From an uncultured Bacteroidota bacterium (GTDB lineage Bacteria > Bacteroidota > Bacteroidia > Bacteroidales > UBA12077), in assembly GCA_913055635.1 (NCBI GenBank), contig CAJXLK010000019.1, forward strand, positions 1 to 64,000: DNA of 64,000 bases. The letters are read 5' to 3'. The position numbers and the translations under genes were made by a program. This document shows positions 1-8,112 of the stretch, in pieces; the stretch's first letter is position 1; each line of letters opens with the position of its first letter. The notes under the pieces were generated by a model, which was not told where the DNA came from, made no database searches, and saw only the letters and a list, made by a program, of their open reading frames with translations.

Positions 1-393
1 AATCTATTGCCTGATGAAGGACTGGGCGGAGAACGGTCAACGGGTGCCGGAAAATTTCAATCTATTTGTATTCAGGAAGATAACCTGCCTATGCCAGATT
101 CTTATTCTTATTTTATGAATCTATCCCTGGTTTCTCCTAAAGATCAACAAGAAATGAATCAGGCAAATTTTTACCGGCTTATCAGAAGGGGCGGAAGAAG
201 AACGGCTAAGGACGGTCAATTAAAACTCACCAATATGATTCAGGAAGGTGCTGTTTTTGAACAAGAATTGGAGGGACGGTTGATTGATATATCCCCCCAG
301 GCTAACAACAGTTACCTGCGCAATGGAAAAGCTTTTTCAATACCGTTGCATAAAAATTTTGAAACCCTATGGAATACAAACAATATCAATTAG
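1..393 (+). CDS. csm4: Csm4 (Cas5 group RAMP), C-terminal part only
   Basis: This is the C-terminal end of Csm4, the Cas5-like subunit that caps the crRNA 5' handle in the type III-A (Csm) interference complex. The frame is open to the first base of the window, so the start lies upstream. The glycine-rich loop GLGGERSTGAGKF near the beginning is the RNA-binding signature of RAMP proteins. The following region, with a YRLIRRGG segment and an EGAVFE segment, fits the usual Csm4 C-terminus. The stop lies 25 bases inside csm5, so the two genes are translationally coupled. The family call is from the motif and from csm5 next door; about 130 residues are visible. Confidence 0.85.
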   Translation, partial: NLLPDEGLGGERSTGAGKFQSICIQEDNLPMPDSYSYFMNLSLVSPKDQQEMNQANFYRLIRRGGRRTAKDGQLKLTNMIQEGAVFEQELEGRLIDISPQANNSYLRNGKAFSIPLHKNFETLWNTNNIN

Positions 394-1478
394 AGACCAT
401 TACACCTGTTTGCATCAGTTCCGGGGAGAAACTTTCGCCTATAACTGACTTTTTTATAGAAGATAATCATATCCATATTGTGGACCAAATCAAACTGGAT
501 GATGAGATAAGGAAAAAGCAATTGATGAATAAGTACATTCAAAAAATACATCAAACAAAAGATAATGAAAATTTCAAACTAAAGCTTTTTATAGAAAATC
601 ATCTGGGTGATGCCAATCATTATATCAAATATTCGATACCTTATCTCAATCAAAAAGGCTATAAGCAAACCCATTTGCAAACCCATATAAAAACAAACGA
701 TTCGCTTTATATACCAGGTACTTCCTTTAAAGGTGCCATAAAATCTGCCCTGTTTTATCATTGGCTTACCAATAATAAAGAAGGGGAAAAGGCATTAAAT
801 GCAATCATAGAATTTTTGAAAAAGAAAGTTGATAAGGGTCAATTAAAAAAGGAGTGGAACAAACTTGAAGAAAAATACTTGCAGCATAAGGATTCCGACG
901 GCCGATTTCTTTTTTCCGATCTTAGCATCAGTGATTCTGACCCCATCACTGAAGAAAGTCCGGTGGTCTTCTATACACAGCGCATTCACATGAAAAACAA
1001 ACAGGGGATTCCTCAATTAAAGGAATGTATCAACAAAAACGAAAAAGCTACCTTTCGAATGAAGGCTGATAACTTTAATCTGACCCAATCTTTGAACCGT
1101 TTTGCCTATAATGCCATTCTTACAGAACAGGAAATACTGGAAGATGAGGCAAAGGGATTTGTTGACGCTGCGGTTCGACCTCAGCTAAATAGTTTTTATG
1201 AAAACATCTTGGATGATATCGATGCCCTGGAACATTCCAATTCAAACACTTATTATCTGCGGATTGGATCCGGTAAAAGTTACTTCGATAACTCAGTAGG
1301 CATGGCAATATTTGAGAGGGATAAAGATGCCTTTTTTCAGTTACGGAAAACAGAAAATCTGGGAAAAGCACCTGGCGAAAAGAATTTCAAACCTCGTTTT
1401 GTTTTTCCCATAACCCGTTCATTGATTGATCAAACTTTTGAACCTACCGGCTGGATTAAAATTGGTCTCAACCAATAA
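369..1478 (+). CDS. csm5: Csm5, type III-A CRISPR RAMP protein
   Basis: Csm5 is the Cas7-like subunit at the 3' end of the crRNA in the Csm complex and helps crRNA maturation. The protein has 369 residues, normal for the family. It opens with the RAMP pattern ETITPVCISSGEKLSPITDF and carries the typical IPGTSFKGAIKSAL glycine-rich loop at about residues 115-128. A conserved C-terminal stretch around PRFVFPITRS also fits. It overlaps csm4 by 25 bases, and the next gene starts 37 bases later, so this is one operon. Csm5 rather than Cmr subunits marks the system as subtype III-A. cas10, csm2 and csm3 would lie upstream of the window. Confidence 0.9.
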   Translation: MEYKQYQLETITPVCISSGEKLSPITDFFIEDNHIHIVDQIKLDDEIRKKQLMNKYIQKIHQTKDNENFKLKLFIENHLGDANHYIKYSIPYLNQKGYKQTHLQTHIKTNDSLYIPGTSFKGAIKSALFYHWLTNNKEGEKALNAIIEFLKKKVDKGQLKKEWNKLEEKYLQHKDSDGRFLFSDLSISDSDPITEESPVVFYTQRIHMKNKQGIPQLKECINKNEKATFRMKADNFNLTQSLNRFAYNAILTEQEILEDEAKGFVDAAVRPQLNSFYENILDDIDALEHSNSNTYYLRIGSGKSYFDNSVGMAIFERDKDAFFQLRKTENLGKAPGEKNFKPRFVFPITRSLIDQTFEPTGWIKIGLNQ

Positions 1479-1515
1479 CACTCATCCGGACTTATTTTGT
1501 TTTATTTCAGTTTAA

Positions 1516-2859
1516 ATGAACATAAACGCTGATCCTATGGCTAAACTTTTAATCAGTTTTTTAGGGGCTTCTTCCTACAGTTACTGCAATTATTATTATG
1601 AAGATCAAAAAATCGAAAATGTACGGTTTATTCAGGAAGCTATAGCACAAATCTTTTGCAGGCAATGGAAGCAAGATGACCGCATCATTATCTTTACCAC
1701 AAAGGAAGCGTATGAAAAAAATTGGCAAGATCAGGAAAAAAGAGAAACGAAAGGACTTAGAAAAAAATTAGATAACCTGAATTTAAATGCTCAAATTATA
1801 AACAAACCAATTTCCAATGTAACCATACAAGGAACAGGTGAGACAGAGATCTACGAGCGGTTAAATCAATTGTTTGATCATATTTATCAAACCATTCAAA
1901 ACCAGGATGAAATCATCTTTGATATCACCCATGCTTTCCGTTTTCAACCCATGTTGGGGCTGGTTCTTTTACATTATTCCAAATTACTGAAAAATATTAA
2001 GATTGACCGCATACTATACGGCGCTTTCGATGTCCTCGGACCTGCCAGTCAGATCAATGAAATTCCCGTTGAAAACAGAAATGTACCGATACTGGATCTT
2101 ACACAATTTGCTACTTTGCTGGAATGGACCAATGGAGCCGATGAATTTTTAAATTTTGGAAATGCCAAAAAAATTAAACAACTGGCAGATCAGGAGATAA
2201 GACCTGTTCTGAAAAATAAACAAAAGCGAAATGTTACGGCTGAAAACATTAATAATCTTACCAAAAAATTGAATGAATTTGCCGATGATATTGCTACCTG
2301 CAGGGGAAGAACGCTTGTTGAAGCCAAAACTTTAAAAACAATCAAATCCCTTTTGCCTCAAATAGAAGACAATATTATTCCCCAGTTAAGCCCCATTATT
2401 AAAGAACTGGATAAGAAAATATCCGAATTTGAAGCTGAAGAAAATGTCAAAAATGGTTTCCAGGCTGTCCGGTGGTGTATAGACAACAATTTGATTCAAC
2501 AGGGTATTACTCTGCTTATGGAAACCCTCATTACCTTTATAGCCAAAAAATTCGATTTAGATTATAAAGAAGAAACATCCAGAAACCTGGTAACTGATTG
2601 CTTCCATATATTCAATAAAGGGTTACCTGAAGAGCGATGGAAAAATGAAACAATAAAACAAAAAGAGCTAGCAGATAAAATATTGACATCTGTTTTTATT
2701 AAAGAATTATCTTATGATTACATTACATTAAATAGATACAGAAATGATATCAATCATGGCGGTTATTTAAATAATGCCATGAAGGCCAACAAATTTGAAG
2801 ACAAACTAAACGAACTTTATACACGAATATATTCAAAGATATTCCCTGATGTTGATTAA
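1516..2859 (+). CDS. CARF-HEPN effector of the TIGR02221/Csx1-Csx2 type
   Basis: This looks like a cyclic-oligoadenylate-activated RNase of the type III CRISPR response. The N-terminus (AKLLISFLGASSY, then a Rossmann-like half) matches the TM1812/TIGR02221 CARF families. The diagnostic DxTH motif is present as DITHAFR at residues 136-142. Near the C-terminus RNDINH (residues 409-414) is a good HEPN R-x4-H active site. In known relatives the CARF domain binds cOA made by Cas10 and the HEPN dimer then cuts RNA. The length of 447 residues is normal. The start may instead be the ATG at 1537 (MAKLLISF), which fits family N-termini better. The stop overlaps the next gene by 11 bases. The specific cOA ligand cannot be told from sequence. 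Confidence 0.85.
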   Translation: MNINADPMAKLLISFLGASSYSYCNYYYEDQKIENVRFIQEAIAQIFCRQWKQDDRIIIFTTKEAYEKNWQDQEKRETKGLRKKLDNLNLNAQIINKPISNVTIQGTGETEIYERLNQLFDHIYQTIQNQDEIIFDITHAFRFQPMLGLVLLHYSKLLKNIKIDRILYGAFDVLGPASQINEIPVENRNVPILDLTQFATLLEWTNGADEFLNFGNAKKIKQLADQEIRPVLKNKQKRNVTAENINNLTKKLNEFADDIATCRGRTLVEAKTLKTIKSLLPQIEDNIIPQLSPIIKELDKKISEFEAEENVKNGFQAVRWCIDNNLIQQGITLLMETLITFIAKKFDLDYKEETSRNLVTDCFHIFNKGLPEERWKNETIKQKELADKILTSVFIKELSYDYITLNRYRNDINHGGYLNNAMKANKFEDKLNELYTRIYSKIFPDVD

Positions 2860-3220
2860 TTTTACCAATCATCCCAGCCAGCAATGGAAAACCACACAGT
2901 TGAGCACAGCTGTAAAGCAATTCGGGAAGGTATCAGATATGTCATTTCCGGCAATAGATCCCGAATGGGATGATAAAAAAATCAGACAACTGGCAGAAAA
3001 TTACCATGAAAAGATCATACAAAAAATAAATGATAAGCAAAAAGATGCTGTCTTGATAATGGGAGAACACACATTTTCCTTTGCACTGATATGTAAATTG
3101 CAAAAAGCAGGCATTTTTTGTTACGCCACCACCAGTCATCGGATTGTCACGGAAGAAGAGAAAATAAAAATGAGTACATTTAAATTTGAACGTTTCAGAA
3201 AATACCCCCCATGTATATAA
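2849..3220 (+). CDS. Small CRISPR-associated protein with NHPS-x2-W N-terminus, possible ring nuclease
   Basis: A 123-residue protein wedged between a CARF-HEPN effector and cas2, overlapping both (11 and 10 bases). It starts MLINFTNHPSQQW and has a second conserved-looking segment, IMGEHTFSFAL at about 70-80, then a GIFCYATTSHRIV stretch. This layout (short N-terminal strand with an N/H motif, then a GE-x-TF helix) resembles the small CARF-like proteins Csx15, Csx16 and Csx20, which have been predicted to be ring nucleases that switch off cOA signalling. I recall similar proteins beside type III loci but cannot assign the family with certainty. The operon position supports a CRISPR role; the enzymatic role is inference. 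Confidence 0.6.
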   Translation: MLINFTNHPSQQWKTTQLSTAVKQFGKVSDMSFPAIDPEWDDKKIRQLAENYHEKIIQKINDKQKDAVLIMGEHTFSFALICKLQKAGIFCYATTSHRIVTEEEKIKMSTFKFERFRKYPPCI

Positions 3221-3477
3221 TTTTGGTATACGACGTCGGGCAAAAGCGGGTGGGCAAAATGCTCAAGCTTTGCCGCAAGTATTTAAACTGGATCCAGAAC
3301 TCTGTCTTTGAAGGTGAAATTACTGAGGTTAAACTTAAGGAATTAAAAAAATATTCCGAAGATTTGATGAATGAACAAGAAGGCGACAGCCTGATCATCT
3401 TCAAGTCAAGGGACGAAAAATGGCTGGATAAAGAGGTGATTGGAGAAGATAAAAACCCAATAAATTCTTTTTTATAG
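3211..3477 (+). CDS. cas2: CRISPR adaptation endonuclease Cas2
   Basis: Cas2 of 88 residues, the usual size. It begins MYIILVYDV with the conserved Asp at position 8 after the first strand, followed by a ferredoxin-like fold pattern and the NWIQNSVFEGEIT segment typical of Cas2. With Cas1 it forms the spacer integration complex. Its ATG overlaps the end of the preceding gene, so it is the last gene of this operon. No cas1 and no repeat array follow it inside the window; cas1 may lie upstream or elsewhere. Downstream sequence quickly becomes non-coding with insertion-sequence-like repeats. Confidence 0.92.
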   Translation: MYIILVYDVGQKRVGKMLKLCRKYLNWIQNSVFEGEITEVKLKELKKYSEDLMNEQEGDSLIIFKSRDEKWLDKEVIGEDKNPINSFL

Positions 3478-3903
3478 GTAATATCCCTTATTGTTGCTCG
3501 CTCCGGATGGAAATTTTTATTCCGGCAATGTTACCCCCACTGTCCGGGCAAATTTGACCCCCCATTCCGGAAGAATTTGACCCCCCATTGTGGGAAAGTG
3601 CCCCCGGGGTCAATTTCCCGGAATAGATTGGAGAAGATCAATCCATTGAATCAGGCTTGCCTGATGTTCCTTTTTCTTATTCATACTAAATTCAAATAAG
3701 CCCTTCCCCATCATAAAGTCTTTAAAAATGAGGCTTTTTTCGATAATTTCCAGTATTATTGTTACAGGTGTTTGGATATAAGGGGTAAAAGGCTCATTGC
3801 CGATTGCCCCCTGAAGTAATGTCCTGCAGCGGTTTAACCTGCAACAGCCCCAAAAACCCAACTGGTTCAGATCAATAGATGCCTCTGTATAAAATCCTTT
3901 GCT
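3478..3903. other. Gene-free stretch after cas2
   Basis: These 426 bases lie between cas2 and the sugar dehydrogenase. They hold the IS-end-like repeats (3521-3621) and an 83-codon minus-strand open frame (3610-3861) that matches no family I know. The frame has no good start context and its 3' end runs into the IS-like repeat, so I regard it as a decayed fragment or chance. No CRISPR repeat-spacer unit is present here. Confidence 0.5.
3521..3621. mobile_element. Remnant resembling an IS21-type element end
   Basis: Three direct repeats of the form TCCGG-n3-5-ATTTGACCCCCCAT start at 3521 (degenerate), 3543 and 3566. An inverted copy, GGGGTCAATTTCCCGGA, lies at 3607-3621. Clusters of TTTGACCCCC-type repeats in direct and inverted order are what I know from the termini of IS21-family elements. 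No istA or istB coding sequence is left, so this would be a solo or internally deleted end. The family name is inference; the repeats themselves are plain. Confidence 0.4.
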
Positions 3904-5319
3904 ATGAATCGAATAACCTGGATTGTTTTGACCGGAATGCTTTCTCTTTTTGTTTTTTCAGCCTGCGGGCAGAATGAGCGGGGAAAGCAATTGTACATGC
4001 GCCATTGTGCCCAGTGCCACGGAGCCGGTTTAACCGGCGGCAACGCTCAGAGCCTGGTGGACGGGTTCTGGCAATATGGCAGCGAAGACCATTACAAGCA
4101 CCGCAACATCAAATTCGGCATCCCCCATGTGGGCATGCCGGCCTATAAAGAAACCCTCAGCGACCGGGAAATCAGCCTGATTGTGGAGTTCATGAACCAG
4201 TATGAGGCCGAACAGGCAAAAGACCAGCCCGATGTACCGGTTGATCTTTTGACCCTGGATTACCAGATGGCGATGGAAGTGGTGGCCGAGGGCCTGGACA
4301 TACCCTGGGCCATAGACTTCATTGACAAGCGGCGTTTTCTGGTCACCGAGCGGCCGGGCCGCCTGCGGATCATCCAGGATGGGAAGCTGATGGACCAACC
4401 CGTGCAAAACACCCCGGAAGTACTGCCCGAGGGACAGGGCGGACTGATGGATGTGGCCCTCGATCCTGAGTATGACCAAAACGGTTGGATTTACCTGGCC
4501 TACAGCCATGCATTGAAACAAAACGGGGGTTCAGAGCGCAACCCGGCGATGACCCGCATTGTCCGGGGCAGAATAAAGGACCATACCTGGACCAACCAGC
4601 AGGTGATCTATGAAGCACCCCACAAGACTTACCGCACCACCCGCCACCACTACGGCTGCCGCATCGTCTTTGACCCTGACCGGTACCTCTACTTCAGCAT
4701 CGGCGACCGCGGGGCCAAACAACAAGCCCAGGAGCTGGACAAACCCAATGGCAAGATCCACCGCATCCGCCGCGATGGCTCCATCCCTCAAGACAACCCC
4801 TTCGTGGGCCGCGATGATGCCCTGGCCTCCATCTTTGCCTACGGGGAAAGAAACGCCCAGGGCCTGGCAGTGCATCCCGAAACAGCTGATCTGTGGGAAG
4901 TGGAGCATGGCCCCATGGGAGGCGACGAGATCAACGTCATTGAAGCAGGCAAGAACTACGGCTGGCCGGTGATCACTTACGGGATCAATTACAACGGCAC
5001 CCCCATCACCGATATCACTCAAAAGGAAGGGATGGAACAACCCATCCTCTACTGGAAACCCTCCATTGCCGTCTCTGGCCTGAGCTTCTATACCGGCAGT
5101 GAATTCCCCAACTGGAACAACGATCTGCTGGTCTCTGCCCTGCGCTTTGAGGAAGTGCAGCTGCACCGAGTATACAACCACCGCATCATGCACACGGAAA
5201 CCATCCTGAAAAACATCGGCCGGATAAGAGAAGCCGTGCCGGGACCCGACGGCGCCATATACGTGGTGGCCAACCAGCCGGGGCGAATCCTCAAACTTAC
5301 CCGCGCCAAAAAAGAATAA
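3904..5319 (+). CDS. Lipoprotein cytochrome c fused to a PQQ-type aldose sugar dehydrogenase
   Basis: The 471-residue protein has a lipoprotein signal with a FSAC lipobox (Cys21). A short cytochrome c domain follows, with CAQCH at residues 35-39 and a likely axial Met near residue 78 (VGMP). From about residue 100 to the end it is a GSDH/YliI-type beta-propeller: DIPWAIDF, then LVTERPGRL, GQGGLMDVALDPEY, an HHYGCRIVFDP segment and GDEINVIEAGKNYGWP. Such enzymes oxidise aldoses in the periplasm with PQQ, and the fused haem would take the electrons. No PQQ biosynthesis genes are visible, so the cofactor source is unknown. The gene ends 60 bases from the convergent EamA gene. Confidence 0.88.
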   Translation: MNRITWIVLTGMLSLFVFSACGQNERGKQLYMRHCAQCHGAGLTGGNAQSLVDGFWQYGSEDHYKHRNIKFGIPHVGMPAYKETLSDREISLIVEFMNQYEAEQAKDQPDVPVDLLTLDYQMAMEVVAEGLDIPWAIDFIDKRRFLVTERPGRLRIIQDGKLMDQPVQNTPEVLPEGQGGLMDVALDPEYDQNGWIYLAYSHALKQNGGSERNPAMTRIVRGRIKDHTWTNQQVIYEAPHKTYRTTRHHYGCRIVFDPDRYLYFSIGDRGAKQQAQELDKPNGKIHRIRRDGSIPQDNPFVGRDDALASIFAYGERNAQGLAVHPETADLWEVEHGPMGGDEINVIEAGKNYGWPVITYGINYNGTPITDITQKEGMEQPILYWKPSIAVSGLSFYTGSEFPNWNNDLLVSALRFEEVQLHRVYNHRIMHTETILKNIGRIREAVPGPDGAIYVVANQPGRILKLTRAKKE

Positions 5320-5379
5320 GAGGAAAACAAACAACAGCTTGATTACGAACCTTTTAGAGAGGTCCTTCAAGACTTCCTG

Positions 5380-6231
5380 TCACTTCTTCCTCAGCAGCAC
5401 GGAGGCGGCAATAATCAATAATCCACCCAGGATGTCATTCCAGCCCAGGGTTTCGTGAAAAAGAAAAACACCAAACAGCACGGCTGCAGGCACTTCAATG
5501 TAGGTCAAAAAGGAAGCATTGGAAGCCTTCAGCCTCTTCAGCGAAAAGAAAAACAACCCATAACCAATCACCCCCACAGCAAAGGCATAACCCGAGGCTA
5601 CTGAAGTTTTATGCAGGGTGAGCTGCTCCAGCCCGCCCAAAAAGAAGGGAAGAAACAACAGGGCCCCTACCAGGTTCTGAAAAAAAACAATCTGAAGATG
5701 GGTGTACTTATGCGATTCCCGCTTAAAAATAACCACCGTTGATGCATACAACACGGCCGAAATCAACATGGCACTCATTCCCCAAAAAACCCCGTTGTCC
5801 AAACTAACCGGCTTGTCCGAGTAAATAAGCACAATACCGGCCAGGGCCATCAACAGCAAAAGTTTGTTGATGCCCGGCAAGGCCTCCTTCAAAAAAAGAT
5901 GACTGAAAACGACTGCAAAAACCGGCCAGGTATAGAGAATCATGATGGCATTGCCAATGGGGGCCTCCAAAAAACCAATGAAATAAAAAAACAGCCGCAC
6001 GGCATTGATCACCGAGGCCACCAGCAAAATGGCCACATTGTTGCGGAAAATGGGCTCACGGCGTACCAGAAAATAAATGCCCAAAAAAAGGGTGGGTATA
6101 CCCAGGCGAAAAAAAGAGATCACCGGGGCAGGCAGGCTGAGGTATTTGATAAACGCCCCCGATGAGCCCCAAATAATTGCAGCCACAACAATCTTCAGGT
6201 AATTCGAATCGATTTTTCTCTGTATGTTCAT
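5380..6231 (-). CDS. EamA/DMT-superfamily transporter
   Basis: A drug/metabolite-type permease of 283 residues with about ten membrane segments in two EamA repeats. The first begins VVAAIIWGSSGAFIKYL, and the second starts around residue 148 with FWGMSAMLISAVLYAST. The C-terminal FGVFLFHETLGWNDILGG is the usual last-repeat signature. The substrate cannot be told. I place the start at the ATG at 6231 (MNIQRKID); a TTG two codons upstream is possible. It is transcribed divergently from the peptide-binding protein gene and convergently with the sugar dehydrogenase. Confidence 0.88.
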   Translation of the reverse strand: MNIQRKIDSNYLKIVVAAIIWGSSGAFIKYLSLPAPVISFFRLGIPTLFLGIYFLVRREPIFRNNVAILLVASVINAVRLFFYFIGFLEAPIGNAIMILYTWPVFAVVFSHLFLKEALPGINKLLLLMALAGIVLIYSDKPVSLDNGVFWGMSAMLISAVLYASTVVIFKRESHKYTHLQIVFFQNLVGALLFLPFFLGGLEQLTLHKTSVASGYAFAVGVIGYGLFFFSLKRLKASNASFLTYIEVPAAVLFGVFLFHETLGWNDILGGLLIIAASVLLRKK

Positions 6232-6456
6232 CCTCAATCCATTTGTTCCGAATTAACACGCTTAGCCCCTACTCCCCTCGACGGGGCATCGCTCAATAAC
6301 AGCCCGTGAATTCATCATGAAGGCCTTTCCTGCAGCACCTTTCCATGAAACCGAAAGATACAGACAATCAGTCGATAAAGGATCAAATCACTTTTCCGGC
6401 ATTTTTATTGAAAAATTTCCAAAAATACAAGGAAAAATTTATTTGATGAAATCCAT

Positions 6457-6464
6457 TACCTTTG
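6457..6464 (+). promoter_or_regulatory. -7 promoter element TACCTTTG
   Basis: A perfect match to the Bacteroidota -7 consensus TAnnTTTG, 16 bases ahead of the start codon at 6481. No well-spaced TTG -33 box is evident. Confidence 0.5.
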
Positions 6465-6480
6465 CATCAAAACCAAAGCT

Positions 6481-8112
6481 ATGCGGTGTTTTTTTACGGG
6501 TTTGCTGGTGAGCCTCATACTGGCGGCGGGCTGCAGCAATCCTGAGCAGCGGCATTCGGACAAGACCGTTTTCCGATACAACGAATCGAAGGGCATTGCC
6601 ACTTTGGATCCGGCCTTTGCCAAGAGCCAGACCCTGATCTGGCCGGTTCATCAACTCTTCAACGGGCTGGTCCAGATGGATCCGGACCTCAACGTACAGC
6701 CGTGCATTGCCAAAGACTGGGATATATCTGAAGACGGCACGGTATACACCTTTCACCTGCGCGACGATGTGTATTTCCATGACCACCGGCTTTTTCCGGG
6801 GGGTAAAGGGCGGCAGGTCACGGCCCGGGATTTTGTTTACAGCCTCAAAAGGATATATGACCCGCAAACGGCTTCGCCGGGGGCATGGATCTTCAACCGC
6901 CTGGACAAGGAAAAAGGCCCACAAGCCCTCAATGACAGCACCTTAAGGATACACCTGAAAAAACCTTTTCCCGCCTTTCTGGGTTTGCTCACGATGAAAT
7001 ATTGTTCGGTGGTCCCGCGCGAGGTGGTCGAGCACTATGGGGATGCTTTCGGGCATCATCCGGTGGGAACCGGGCCCTTCCGGTTCAAGATGTGGCGGGA
7101 AGGCGAAAAGCTGGTTTTTGTCAAAAACCCCGATTATTTCGAGCGCGACGTCCAAGGGCGGCGCCTGCCCTATCTGGATGCGGTGGCCATAACGTTCATC
7201 ACCGACAAACAGTCGGAATTTCTGGAGTTCATCAAAGGCAACCTTGATTTTCTCTCGGGGTTGAGCCCGGCCAATAAGAACGAGTTGCTGACCCGTGGCG
7301 GGCATCTGAATCCCAAATACGAAGATCAGATTGAGCTTCACACCCATCCCTACCTGAACACCGAATACCTGGGTTTTCTGATGGATTCTGCCAAGCACCA
7401 GGGATCATCGCCGGTTTTGAACCGAAAAGTCCGCAAAGCGATCAATTACGGTTTTGACCGTCAAAAAATGATGAAGTACCTGCGCAACAACATTGGCACC
7501 CCGGCCAACAGCGGATTTATTCCCAAAGGCCTTCCGGCCTATGCCCCCGACTCCGTTTCTGGTTTCCACTATGCCCCGGACAAGGCAAGGGAGCTGCTCA
7601 GGCAGGCCGGACATCCCAATGGTGAGGGCTTAGAAGCCATCACCCTGACCACCACTGATGATTACCGCGATTTGTGCGAATTCATCCAGCACCAGTTGGC
7701 TGAAATCGGCATCGAGATCGAGATAGAGATCAGCACCGGGGCCACTTTCCGCGACATGGTGGCCAATTCCAAGCTGCCTTTTTTCAGGGGTTCATGGATT
7801 GCCGATTACCCGGATGCCGAGAATTACCTGGCGTTGTTCTACAGCCGGAATTTCAGCCCGGGCGGGCCCAATTACACCCATTTCAGCAGCCCGCGCTACG
7901 ACAGCCTTTATGAACGCGCCCTCAGTACCATGGACCCCGCCAAAAGGCAAACCCTCTACCGGCAAATGGACCGCATGATCATCGACCATGCCCCCATTGT
8001 GCCCCTTTACTATGACCAGGTGGTGCGCTTCACCCATCAAAACGTCAGGAATCTGAAGAGCAACCCCATGAACCTGCTGATGTTAAAACGGGTAAAAAAA
8101 GTTCAGCCATGA
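6481..8112 (+). CDS. Peptide-type ABC transporter substrate-binding lipoprotein (SBP family 5)
   Basis: A 543-residue periplasmic binding protein of the DppA/OppA class. It has a lipoprotein signal with LILAAGC, then TLDPAFAKS and ISEDGTVYTFHLRDDVYFHD, which are standard SBP_bac_5 landmarks, and the downstream VGTGPFRFKMW segment. It presumably captures oligopeptides or another small ligand on the outer face of the inner membrane. No permease or ATPase genes are next to it, so its partner transporter must be elsewhere. The stop overlaps the start of the BadF-type kinase gene by four bases, suggesting co-transcription and possibly an amino-sugar or muropeptide ligand; that link is inference. 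Confidence 0.9.
   Translation: MRCFFTGLLVSLILAAGCSNPEQRHSDKTVFRYNESKGIATLDPAFAKSQTLIWPVHQLFNGLVQMDPDLNVQPCIAKDWDISEDGTVYTFHLRDDVYFHDHRLFPGGKGRQVTARDFVYSLKRIYDPQTASPGAWIFNRLDKEKGPQALNDSTLRIHLKKPFPAFLGLLTMKYCSVVPREVVEHYGDAFGHHPVGTGPFRFKMWREGEKLVFVKNPDYFERDVQGRRLPYLDAVAITFITDKQSEFLEFIKGNLDFLSGLSPANKNELLTRGGHLNPKYEDQIELHTHPYLNTEYLGFLMDSAKHQGSSPVLNRKVRKAINYGFDRQKMMKYLRNNIGTPANSGFIPKGLPAYAPDSVSGFHYAPDKARELLRQAGHPNGEGLEAITLTTTDDYRDLCEFIQHQLAEIGIEIEIEISTGATFRDMVANSKLPFFRGSWIADYPDAENYLALFYSRNFSPGGPNYTHFSSPRYDSLYERALSTMDPAKRQTLYRQMDRMIIDHAPIVPLYYDQVVRFTHQNVRNLKSNPMNLLMLKRVKKVQP

Noticed and set aside
3610-3861. 83-codon minus-strand frame after cas2
   Set aside because: No family match, no convincing start, and the 3' end lies in the IS-like repeat; kept only as a note in the intergenic entry.
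4531-5370. 279-codon minus-strand frame inside the sugar dehydrogenase
   Set aside because: Shadow of a well-supported gene with intact domains on the plus strand.
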